Assembly: GCF_003589595.1 (NCBI RefSeq)
Contig: NW_020654810.1
Coordinates: 17,038,594 to 17,102,593, forward strand
DNA: 64,000 nt
Direction: 5' to 3'
Origin: Hyposmocoma kahamanoa
Lineage: Eukaryota; Arthropoda; Insecta; Lepidoptera; Cosmopterigidae
The position numbers and the translations under genes are program-made. Positions 54,927-64,000 of this stretch are shown here, piece after piece. Position 1 is the stretch's first letter; each line of letters opens with the position of its first letter. The notes under the pieces are model-generated. The model was not told the DNA's origin and did not search any database. It saw only the letters and a program-made list of their open reading frames with translations.

Positions 54927-56037
54927 CAGTGCGATTCTTTGAACTGGGACAGTATAGTGAAATCCGAAACCATAACAGATACAAGGAAACTGTATGTAAA
55001 TGCATTAGGTATTTTTTGTGAAAACAAATTTGACACAATAAATTTTTTGGTCAAGGCTGAGTTGTCCTTAAAAATGAATAGTATTGAAAAAAAAAAATGT
55101 AATGCTGATCGACGCAGTTTCTTGTAAGGATTATTTCGTTGTATCGGAAGAAAAAAATAGGGACATTTTCTAATGAATGACGGCGAAATTTAATAAAATG
55201 CTTTGTTGTTGTTGTAATAATAAAATGTTTCTTAATAGAACTACTTAATGCTTCAATAAGTCTAACTTGCTGTACCTATGCAAGTACGGACGCGGTTCAC
55301 GTGTTGTAATAATGTTGGTTCTAATTTGAAATGCTGTTTATAAATTTAATTAATAGAGTTCGTAATAATAGCATGGAGTGAATCATCATTCCAAAGTTTT
55401 TGCACAGATTTAAGAACTCCATGCTATTATTACTACGCGTTAGCTGAACTATGGAACACTTTTGCATCCAAAAGCGTTCCATAGTTCAGCTTCGTGTTTA
55501 TAGTACGCATTGACATGAAATTCAATAATGGAACAATTTTTAAATTCTCGGACTATATTGTATATTTAAAAGAACGACCCCTAGAGTTTCTTGCTCATTT
55601 TTCTCAGGGGACTCTGCCTTACAAATAATATATAGTGTTTAATTAATATGACGATTTCAAGTGTAATTTGTTTACCTATGAAATGAAGAGGATTTGAATT
55701 TTAATCTATTAAGTACTCGGACTATGATTAACTTACCTATATTGTATTCTCCTATTGCATGAAAAAACATTTTATACACAACTTCTACTGTCTCGATTTT
55801 TTCTCCGATACAATTAAGTTATGCTTCCAAGAAACGACTTCGATAAGCATAAAAATTGTCAATATTGATATTATTCATTTTTATGGACAGGTCAAGCTTA
55901 ACTACAAAATTGACTAGGTCTAATGTCTTTCTACGGAAAAAGTTTAAGGTTCCTAAGACAGTTTTCCTTTACCTCACAGCCTTAACCTACAGAGGTTCAG
56001 ATTTCCCCATACTGTCACTGTTAAAAAAATCACACGG
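54927..56037. mobile_element. TIR element of about 1.1 kb, same family as 57188-57658
   Basis: Left end cagtgcgattctttgaactg and then ggacagtat...atccgaaacc after TA. Right end tactgtcactgttaaaaaaa and tcacacgg before ta, inverted. Both terminal ~200 bp align with the smaller family member. The middle is unrelated DNA and contains two perfect hairpins, so it probably received an insertion. Tc1/mariner-like by TA flanks; no transposase frame. Confidence 0.7.
55362..55491. repeat. Two adjacent perfect hairpins
   Basis: gtaataatagcatggagt (55362-55379) pairs with 55416-55433, an 18-bp perfect stem with a 36-base loop. agctgaactatggaac (55442-55457) pairs with 55476-55491, a 16-bp perfect stem with an 18-base loop. 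Confidence 0.85.
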
Positions 56038-56744
56038 TATTCCTACGACTACTTAATTACTGATATCCAATGATGCAGAATGGACGAGTCGCAACAGCGA
56101 GCTATGGCAATAGCAGCCTATAATATTACAGTGTTGTGTAGCACTCTGTCTAAGAGAAGAAATTTTTTCTAAGCACACCAGCAAACCCGCCTGTACGTTA
56201 ACAAAAACATTTCAGATGTCCGTAACTCACAATGACTATAATTATGTTTACAAACACAACACCGTGATGCAATTTTGGATCGAACTATTAAATGCCTTCA
56301 TCAAAATGGAAGTTAATTTCCAAATTCTGTGCTCGGATCTTAATCTGATTGGGGCTGTAAGCCACTGTCCGCCTTGGGAGAGAAGTTCAAACTGTTTACG
56401 GACAGCAACAGCGTTTACCTGAAATAAAATACCAGAACATGATAGTACAACTATGGGCTTTACAGTGCGATTTCCAAGTGCTGTGCAGTTGCCATCTACT
56501 ACTTTACCGTAGACAAGTACTGACTAAATTCTGTGATTTACATTGGTTATTAAATGCTCCATGTGATATTTTTATAATAAATCAATGTAAACACTAAGAC
56601 ACAAATTAGTGACATAGTTAAGTACTGATAATGAAAAGGTCAAAGAAACCAGACGTACGATTGAGGGCACCAGACTTACGAATGAGTTTCATCAAAGTGA
56701 CGTTTTCAAGGGTAATTGTGTTTATTTAATTAAGATAATACACA
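56038..56744. other. AT-rich DNA, nothing recognised
   Basis: No gene or repeat supported. Confidence 0.5.
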
Positions 56745-56970
56745 GGTAAGGTAAAAAAGACAATAAAAGCTTGAATACTAGAAAGTAAAACTAGGATTTT
56801 TAAATTACATTAATAAAATTGGGTCCCCGCGGCAAGGTGCCCACGATGCTGGCAGCGTTTCCCCTTTGTATTGCTATGCTAATGCGTAGGGCAAGGTAGC
56901 TGCCGGCTCTTGGGTTACCCAGACAGTTTATTAATTTTTTCGGTAAAATTTTGAAAGAAAATACTTTTTG
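56745..56970 (-). mobile_element. LINE 3' end, sister of 29235-29830
   Basis: The 3'UTR is nearly the same as the other copy (gacaataaaagcttgaatac, then taaaactaggatttttaaat). The minus frame before it reads RISIAIQRGNAASIVGTLPR, the very end of that family's pol protein. More strongly 5'-truncated than the sister copy. Confidence 0.75.
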
Positions 56971-56999
56971 TATTTGACTTTGAATTTGCTGGTTCAATG

Positions 57000-57130
57000 C
57001 GGGTATTCAAGAGTTGTGAACTTTCTTCGACCTGCAGGTTTTATCACGATGTTATAAAATAGGTATTTAATACATGCCACCATTGGGTTTCGAACCTTCG
57101 ACCTCTGAATTGAGAAGCAACCTTTTTCAC
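57000..57130 (-). mobile_element. tRNA-derived SINE with RTE-like tail
   Basis: The reverse complement contains agaggtcgaaggttcgaaac (box B) after tctcaattcag, then acctgcaggtcgaagaaagt, the lepidopteran SINE style in which a tRNA-like head precedes an RTE-derived end. The head is truncated. Confidence 0.6.
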
Positions 57131-57187
57131 ACTGGCATTCAAAAAACAAGTATTATGCAACAGTGATAGTATAGGTATAATAGTATA

Positions 57188-57658
57188 CAGTGTTAGTTTT
57201 TACAGGACAGTATGGGAAAATCCGAAACCATAGGAGATACAAGTAAACTGTCTTAGGAATTATTAGGCCTTTTTTGTGAAAAAAAAATAAAATATTTGAC
57301 ATAGTCAATTTTTTGGCCAAGTGTGAGTTGTCCTTAAAAAATTATTAATATTGCTAAATTTTTTAAATGCTGGTCGACTCCGTTTCTTGTAAGGAGGGAC
57401 TCAAGATTATTGTATGAAAAAAAATAAATTGGATTTACTTCTGCTGTACCTACTTATTTTTCCGCTACAATAAAATGATCCTTACAAGAAACCGAGCCAA
57501 TCAGCATTAAATATTATTTATTTGTATAGATAAATCACGCTTAATTGACCGTGTCAAACTTGTCACAAAAACGAAAATCTATTGGCTCCTTTAACGTTTA
57601 GCTGTATCTCCTAAGGTTTCGGATATCCCTAATTGTCCCAGTTAAAAAAATCACGCTG
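57188..57658. mobile_element. TIR element of 471 bp with TA flanks
   Basis: Left end cagtgttagtttttacagga, right end inverted (ctaattgtcccagtt ... cacgctg), with inverted homology over about 200 bp (atccgaaacc / ggtttcggat; gacatagtcaatttttt / aattgaccgtgtcaaa; tttcttgtaagga / tccttacaagaaa). TA at 57186-57187 and 57659-57660. The centre is the only single-copy part, so this is nearly a perfect foldback element. Confidence 0.85.
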
Positions 57659-57660
57659 TA

Positions 57661-58000
57661 CTATAGGTATATGGGTAACGCGCAGAAACTGTAAATGATT
57701 AAAAAATGCATTATGCTGCTATGTACATTTCGTCGTGTTGGTACACTTAATAAATAAAATAAAAAAAAAATTTAAAAAAAAATTGCACCCCTCGTGAAAG
57801 AAAGACTTATATTTTTTTAGCCACCCCTTAATATTAGTCATAGTTCTATGTGACCTAATTTGAAGTGTAACTACTAATATTATCTATTTGCCTAATTTAT
57901 TGTATTTCAATTACACTTCTCTAATTAACAATAAATCACAAATACCATGTTATGCCTATATGCGACGATAAAAATCAAAATTTAGGTTTAAATTTTTTTA
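57661..58000. other. AT-rich DNA, nothing recognised
   Basis: Includes A-rich runs at 57745-57785. No gene supported. Confidence 0.5.
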
Positions 58001-58290
58001 AGCAGCTTGTGCAAGAGTTAAGTAGAGAAGAGAAGTACTGCCACCTTACCTATTTTTTCTGCCGACCAGTAATAGCATTACTGTGTTCCGGTTCAGCACT
58101 GTATGGGTGCTGGTGAAATTACAGGCACATGCGACTTGTCAACTTATGTCTTAGGGTGACGGACTTAGTGGCAGTGCCCCTCAGATACTTGCGATTTAAA
58201 GCTCTAAGTTGCACTGTAACTGTTATGGACAGGCGTGTAGCTTACCATCAGGCGCACGAGTTTTTCGTCCCGTCACTAGATATTTAAAAA
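58001..58290 (+). mobile_element. SINE-like family A copy
   Basis: From gcagcttgtgcaagagttaa to cgtcccgtcactagatattt and an A-rich tail. The 5' end has a short deletion. Confidence 0.8.
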
Positions 58291-58500
58291 CAAAAAAATT
58301 CTTTACTACTCTGTATTTTAGGATTTGTGATGATTTGTGATGTTGCTTACTTCGTTTTCGATTGATATTTATGAGTTTGTTTTTCGTCGCACCTTATGCC
58401 ATTCTTCCACACACGTTTGAGTAAATATTTACGGAATATTTTTACTTACGGAACATTCATTTACAACGTTTTTGCTGTGAAAATCTTTACTACGACATTT

Positions 58501-58560
58501 TAACCGACTTCAAAAAAGGAGGCGGTTCTCAATTCGACTGTGTTTTTTTTTATCATATAG
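58501..58560 (+). repeat. Family B repeat, terminal fragment
   Basis: taaccgacttcaaaaaagga then ggcggttctcaattcgactg and a T-run. The rest of the element is missing. Confidence 0.7.
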
Positions 58561-58745
58561 AGTTATTGATTATGCTTTTATTCAATGGGAAAATTGTAAC
58601 AATAACGTCATGTAATGATTTGCTACTTGATGGTTAAGGTTTTTCATACAATTCATAGAAAAAAATTGTAACAACATAATTTTTTTTGCCAGTGAACATT
58701 GTCGAGAAAGTAAACGAAATTGAGAGGACCTATGTCACTTCGATA

Positions 58746-59035
58746 TTAACCGATTTCAAAAAAGGAGGACGTTCTCATTCGACTGTAATGTATGTTATGC
58801 GAAGACTCCGGTGCATTTGTGAACCGATTTTGATGATTCTTTTTTTGTTGGATAGAGTGTACCTCAGTAGTGGTCCCATTTAAATTTGAAGATGTCCCTT
58901 TTTAGGGGTGGCAAACTAGAGGGATGAATCCGGTTTGGCGCACTTTCCTGTAATCGATTTCAATAAAACTTGGCAAGTAGATGTAATTCCACGAAATTTT
59001 GATATCGGTTTTTTTAGTACTTTGTGTTGATATTG
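58746..59035 (+). repeat. Family B interspersed repeat
   Basis: From ttaaccgatttcaaaaaagg to acgaaattttgatatcgg, then tagtactttgtgttgat. Complete copy. Confidence 0.8.
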
Positions 59036-59174
59036 CCATATAATGGACTAGAACATATATAATAATGACGTATTTCGACATGTGGCATTCTTCGACGAGG
59101 TGTGCGATGTGCAGATAATAATTATTGTCACTTTATTTTTGACGTTAGGAATAATTAGAAGTTTACCGTAAATA

Positions 59175-59432
59175 TACTTCCGGACACATAATTCGAGCCA
59201 CCTCGCATTTTTGTCTTAAAAGGGCTAGAATACAAAAGTAGTGTTATCGTCGAAAAAAAAGTTTTTCCCCTGTTTTGCAAATCCAAATTTCCAACAAGGA
59301 TTTATGGAAAAGACGTTTAGTATGCTAGTTTCAAAATTGCTTAATAGTTTTTGATCAACCGAACATTGTTTAAGTTTAGGGCATTTAATACCGAAAAGGC
59401 GAGGTGGCTCGAATTATGTGTCCGGGAGTGTA
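59175..59432. mobile_element. MITE of about 258 bp
   Basis: ccggacacataattcgagcc then acctcgc at the left end is exactly inverted at the right end (gcgaggtggctcgaattatg, tgtccgg). The TA-containing flanks (aatatac / gtactat) suggest a Tc1/mariner-type MITE. No coding capacity. Confidence 0.85.
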
Positions 59433-59538
59433 CTATTGTACTTACCACAATTATTTGAATTTAAGATAAAGGAATTAAAAAGAGTATATAGAAGCCAGCT
59501 TATCGCGTAAAGGAATTTCTTTAGCTAACCCTTCTATA

Positions 59539-59842
59539 TTTTTTTTATGACACCAAATGACGGAGCGAATAAGGCGCGCACCTGGTTGCGACACGTCTGT
59601 CCATAGCAGCCGAAGTGCCACCCCGAGCTTAAAACCGTAAAGATCTGAGGGGCACTGTCACTGCGCTCATCACGCTGAGATGTAACTCGAAAAGTCCTTT
59701 GTGCCTGTAATTTCACCAGCAACTTTATTTACCCTTCAAAACCGGAACGCAGTAATGCTGACGTTACTGCTTGGCGGCAGAAATAGGTAAGGTGGCAGTT
59801 ACTTCCCTGGACAAACTCTTTTACAAGGAACACAGCTGCTTC
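59539..59842 (-). mobile_element. SINE-like family A copy
   Basis: Full-length minus copy from ttttttttatgacaccaaat to aaggaacacagctgct. Confidence 0.85.
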
Positions 59843-60336
59843 CTAGTTTTTAGCCTCAAGTACTCTTATTTCTTCTATGTTAATAATGATTTTGTTACGT
59901 ATGAGTGTTTTCGATTTTGTCATAAAGTATCAATGTGACACTATTTACGCTTCTTATTGTGCAATAGCCCCAGACGGCACAGCAATGATTGAAACAAACA
60001 ATGCAGCATAATTTTTATCTTCTACAAAGACTTCCAGATCGGTTACGGCAATTCGTGTCCAGGAGGAAGACTCTGAAAAGTCGGGACAAAGGTAGGTAGT
60101 AGTGTTGTGTAAAGTTGCATCTCACAATATTCAGAGGAATCAACACTTGGCGAAACTTTACTGGCTCCTCAGTCTGTGTTGCACAAGGTAATTTACTTAT
60201 CGTAATACAAAAGATAAACAAACCTTACACTCGTCTTCGTGCATCATCTCGTCAGTTGTTTCTAAACTACAACTAGCAGTCGGCATATGTACGGACGCGA
60301 TCGGAAATTCGCAGGAAGCAGATTCGTCGCCGACCT
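59843..60336. other. Unassigned DNA
   Basis: Weakly open frames near 60015-60221 lack any family feature. Confidence 0.45.
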
Positions 60337-60647
60337 GTTTTTTTAAATAATATCATGTGACGGGACGAGCAAGTCGTGCGCCTGATGGTAAGCGACACGG
60401 CTGTCCATAACAGTTGCAGTGCCACTCAGAGCTTTAAATCGCAAAGATTTGAGGAGCACTACCACTGCTTCCGTCACTCTGAGTTATAAGTTGAAAAGTC
60501 TCATGTGCCTGTAATTTCACCAACGCTCTTAGCCTTCAAAACCGGAACATAGTAATGCTGACGTTACTGCTTGGTGGCTATTTCTGCCAAGTAAGGTGGC
60601 AGTACTTCCCTGGACGAACTCTTTCACACGGAGGTCTACTGCTGCTA
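60337..60647 (-). mobile_element. SINE-like family A copy with a micro-inversion
   Basis: Full-length minus copy. Where other minus copies read ggcagaaatag, this one reads ctatttctgcc at 60578-60588, i.e. the same 11 bases inverted in place. Confidence 0.9.
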
Positions 60648-60832
60648 ATCGAAAAGCTCAACGTCTTTTTCGCTCTTACATTCAGGGCATTAAGCTTTTT
60701 CTGACCGATTTTTTACGATTCTGCGTTAATAAATGTGGTGACTCCCTAATACGTCGAACTGTTGGGCTCGGGTCTTCTCTTTATGTTTCGGTCATAGTCT
60801 GCTACCCTGGCCTAAAGTGGGTTGGGGTTTTG

Positions 60833-60890
60833 TAAAGGACGTGAACCTTCTTCGATGTGCAGGTTTCATGTTTATCAATACTTAAGCGAT
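60833..60890 (-). repeat. RTE-tail fragment
   Basis: gtgaaccttcttcgatgtgc then aggtttcatgtttatc matches 57011-57050. Confidence 0.5.
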
Positions 60891-60949
60891 AGTTTTTATA
60901 ATAAATCTGTGTGAGAAACTGGAGGCCACACTAAGCAGCTTGATTTTTA

Positions 60950-61180
60950 TTAAAGCTTACAATATAAGCAAAGTCGACGCGTTAAAATGTTAAAAATTCT
61001 TTTTGCGCGTGGTTTTGTTCATCAGGTTCTTAATAAACAATGGCGTTCAAGGGCTAGATCATATATTATTATAACAAAAGGTTTTCACAACAAAACAAGG
61101 GACGGCACTAGCCCCAGTCTTCTCTTGCAAACTAAATAGTTTCGAAACTGGAAGGGCTTCAACTTTGCCAATAATAGGTA
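60950..61180 (+). repeat. Family Q repeat
   Basis: gcaaagtcgacgcgttaaaa, acaaaacaagggacggcact and aactggaagggcttcaactt, in the same order as 24175-24430. The most complete of the four copies. Confidence 0.65.
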
Positions 61181-62060
61181 CATGTGACGAAACATAACCT
61201 ACTGCACAATTCGTTTACAAATTGCTTCTTTTATAGCTTAAATTACTAGTGAAGTAACAAAAATCTATTATCATATTTCATTGTTGTAAGTAAGGTTTAA
61301 TTAAACCTACTTCTCGTTAGAAAACGTACAGTTATTCATTAGAAAATAAATCAAAGAACGTTCTTCATAGTCGTAACTCTATCTTAAGGTCGCCTTTCTT
61401 GAAGCCATGTAAATCAACTGCCATTAGAAAGTTACATAATGTAATGTTTCCTTTGTTTCTGTTATAAAAAATATATGAAAAAGTACATAGTATATTATTA
61501 TATTATTAGTCTTATATATCGTATATTAATTACTATAAGTAGTTATTACGCTTTTTGTGCGAAAACTGAGAGAAGGGAGCGTTTTCCGGGAAAACACTTC
61601 TGTTTCCAAGTTAGTGCCGCCTCTCTACAAGTACTTGAGTACAAAGACCTTGGGTTTGAGGAGGCAGAGGGGAGGCAGTGCCGCAACACGACCGCTTTAA
61701 TCTCAGCCTTTACCTATCACCGCTTACATCGCTGTTTACATTTTCTTCCATTAGACGCTCTATTACAGAAAAGCGATTTAGCGACTAGAAAACTTTAAGC
61801 AAAACGACACGCACACATGAATAAATAATTTTCTCAACAAGGTGGAAAGTCGACAACAAATGGCTTCGAAAGTTTCGTACGCAGAAGTAGTAGGTATTAA
61901 TTCGCTGCTTACAGCAAGAACGTAGTTTTTTAGTAGTACGAATTATGATGAACAATGTAATACGAAGGTCTTTGTTTCACTGTCATGACGCGAGTGATAA
62001 AGGAGACCAGTGCTACAGCCGAAAACAGTGACATACAGAAAGCTTTCCTTCATATTAAGT
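61181..62060. other. Unassigned DNA
   Basis: A 107-codon open frame at 61475-61798 has no domain, start context or splice support. Confidence 0.4.
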
Positions 62061-62356
62061 AGCAGTAGAGCTCCTTGAGAAAGAGTTTGTCCAGGGAAGT
62101 AACCTTACTTATTTCTGCCGCCAAACAGTATGTCAGCATTACTGTATTCCGGTTTTGAAGGATAGGATGCTGGTGAAATTACACATGCACATGGGGCTTG
62201 TCAACTTATGTCTCAGGGTGACGGGCGCAGTGGCAGTGCCCATCAGATCTTTACAATTTATAGCTCTGAGTGGCACTGCAACTGCTATGGACAGGCTTGT
62301 AGCTTACCATTAGGCGCACGACCTGTTCGTCCTGTCACTTAACATTATAAAAAAAA
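62061..62356 (+). mobile_element. SINE-like family A copy
   Basis: Best-preserved plus copy: agcagtagagctccttgaga to ctgtcacttaacattat and an A-run. A short gap follows the 'gtccagggaagta' block. Confidence 0.9.
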
Positions 62357-63634
62357 TCCACAAACAATATAGATTCCTCTTGTTTCCAAACTAAAATGTA
62401 CACTCCGAAGAACATTTTCAGTACTTTTTAGCCTTTAAGTAATACACGAGTTCGTTTTTTAAAATTAGAAAGTAAAATTTTAGTCCTTTGTGACAAGTCT
62501 GTTACCATACCTACCTACTGCCACATCTCAGAATTTAATTTTTCGTCAATATAAAACTTGTTTTTTAATTATTGGGTACTTAATCTAAAAATTAATTCGT
62601 GTTTATACTGTAATTACAGAAACCTGCCTTTTTAAATTGAATTTGAAAGACACTCATTTCTCTATTTTTTTTTCTTAAAAATCGAAATTGACTGTAGCCG
62701 AATCGATAATTACGTCAATACAATATCAATTGAATTATTTAACAATCGTCACGTTAACATTACCTACCAAAACTAGCTGGTATTATGTGAACGTGGATGA
62801 TATTATGTTCTTTATTTGAATACTCTGCATAATATGAAAATAACGTATTTAATAAGGTAAATAACGAAATAATAGCAGTGGTGTTTCTTTGCTCCTTTAC
62901 GTGAAACAACTTCTTCCAGAAAGTCAAGAGACTTAGTATTTGGACTAATATGAATAAATTATTTATATAAATGCTAATTTCAGCGCCAGTACCGAGAAAC
63001 ATTGGCATTAATCAAGTTAGCTCATCAAAATACTTGACGGAATCTATCACAACATAATTAAATTCATTAATTAAAATGGTTGCTGCAATCATTATGCTTG
63101 ATGGTCTCAGAACATGTTACAAGGGAACACGTTATATGATCGCCTTAAACAATATCGTGTTCATTTCAAATACGTTTGTTTTTTTTCAATGTGTGTGAGG
63201 CGGGTGGCTTTATATAGATTTTGTAACATTTTATATACTTTTGTTTATTAAAAAAGATCTGAATAGGCAGACTGTATATTTAAGCAAACTTCACGTGATA
63301 AATACTTACTCAATGAGTGGATAGTAATCTCTCTCTGAATTTTCGGAAACATCGAAACAAAATAATTGTAGCTTTCCTCAAAAAAATAACTTTTTCCAAA
63401 ATACAACTACCGTATTAAGTAATGGCTGAATATAAATTAAGAATATAGAACAAAATACAATACAATAATTACAAGATTTCAGAAGGTGGCATTATCCACT
63501 CTATACGTATTGCCTCCTACGACTTTAGGTAAATATACTCTACCTATTCGGATTTCTAGTCATTATATAGTATAAAGGCCAGATAATAATAAGAGCGGAA
63601 AAAGCTGAAACATCATAAAAATCTAAACTCATTA
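62357..63634. other. AT-rich DNA, nothing recognised
   Basis: About 1.3 kb with no supportable gene or repeat. Confidence 0.55.
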
Positions 63635-63690
63635 AGAGGAAAGTTGCATTTCCTCTGTGTAACAACTGCGAAAACCTAGGAACTCGATAT
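63635..63690 (+). repeat. Family P terminal fragment
   Basis: aagttgcatttcctctgtgt then aacaactgcgaaaacctagg and aactcgat. Confidence 0.65.
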
Positions 63691-63924
63691 TTCCATTACA
63701 AATTTATGTCTTCGGGTTTTATACAGTTGAAGAAGGTTATTGATGAGGATTAATCTAGGAATAGAAAAATCAAATTAAAAGTTTTGGTATATGTGACCTT
63801 GGTGGTTCATATGACCGTCGTTCTCGTTGTCATAATTCAACCTTTTTAGCATTCCTCTAAATAAACCCATGCCTAAAAAAGCTGAAAAGGAAATATGATA
63901 TTACATGACTACATTAAAAACCTC

Positions 63925-64000
63925 ATTGATCAAAGGAAGAAAGGCAAGCGACGACGTGGACGACCGAGAATAAATTGCTTTGATAGAATTAAACGAAAAA
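63925..64000 (+). mobile_element. LINE pol fragment running off the window (probable)
   Basis: The plus frame reads RKKGKRRRGRPRINCFDRIK to the window edge. The KRRRGRP block is typical of the basic segment late in RTE-like LINE pol proteins. Too short to be sure. Confidence 0.35.

Noticed and set aside
61475..61798. 107-codon frame as a gene
   Set aside because: Its first third is AT-rich low-complexity sequence and the rest has no recognisable domain.

Overview
The window reads as nuclear DNA from an insect, most probably a moth or butterfly. It is AT-rich and intron- or intergenic-like, with almost no long open frames. It is crowded with decayed repeats of kinds familiar from Lepidoptera: A-tailed SINE-like units, LINE 3' ends carrying the 'cagcagtgggac' type of tail, mariner remains and many small terminal-inverted-repeat (TIR) elements. 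There is no bacterial, viral or organellar gene organisation.

The one gene I can call with confidence is a three-exon MADF-BESS DNA-binding protein on the minus strand (52932-54234). All its splice sites are canonical, every intron is phase 0, a poly(A) signal follows, and a GC-rich presumed promoter/5'UTR lies beyond the start codon. Two weaker gene pieces are proposed. One is a two-exon 3' end on the plus strand (49976-50401), with matching splice phase and a poly(A) signal. The other is a possible exon pair on the minus strand (9036-9830), with an alternative read-through form encoding a membrane segment. GC-rich blocks at 12.5, 16.6, 27.0, 51.1-51.6, 52.6 and 54.3 kb are candidate promoters, 5'UTRs or enhancers.

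Most of the rest is repeats. (1) A ~300-bp A-tailed family ('SINE-like family A') has about 21 copies on both strands. (2) A ~290-bp family with a conserved 'accgacttcaaaaaagg' end ('family B') has about eight copies. (3) A palindromic family with a 'cctgtaaagggcccgaaac' core ('family P') has about ten. (4) LINE 3' fragments of several clades occur at 1.0, 7.6-8.2, 10.7, 14.9, 28.9, 29.2-29.8, 32.8, 43.7, 45.1, 48.7, 56.8 and 63.9 kb. (5) tRNA-derived SINE heads occur at 8.8, 31.1, 35.7, 39.3 and 57.1 kb. (6) There is a dead mariner at 22.5-23.6 kb and a mariner-like 5' end at 41.2 kb. (7) At least ten TIR elements are present, some with clear target-site duplications.

The most unusual structures are: a ~1-kb tandem array at 27.6-28.5 kb in which two ~57-bp subunit types alternate; a three-unit array at 3.6-4.0 kb whose units each carry a micro-exon-like segment; a ~0.8-kb duplicated block (13.66-14.46 and 20.74-21.55 kb); several nested insertions that order transposition events; and short perfect palindromes or micro-inversions inside SINE copies that look like template-switch scars. 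I found no rRNA gene, no intact tRNA gene and no CRISPR array.
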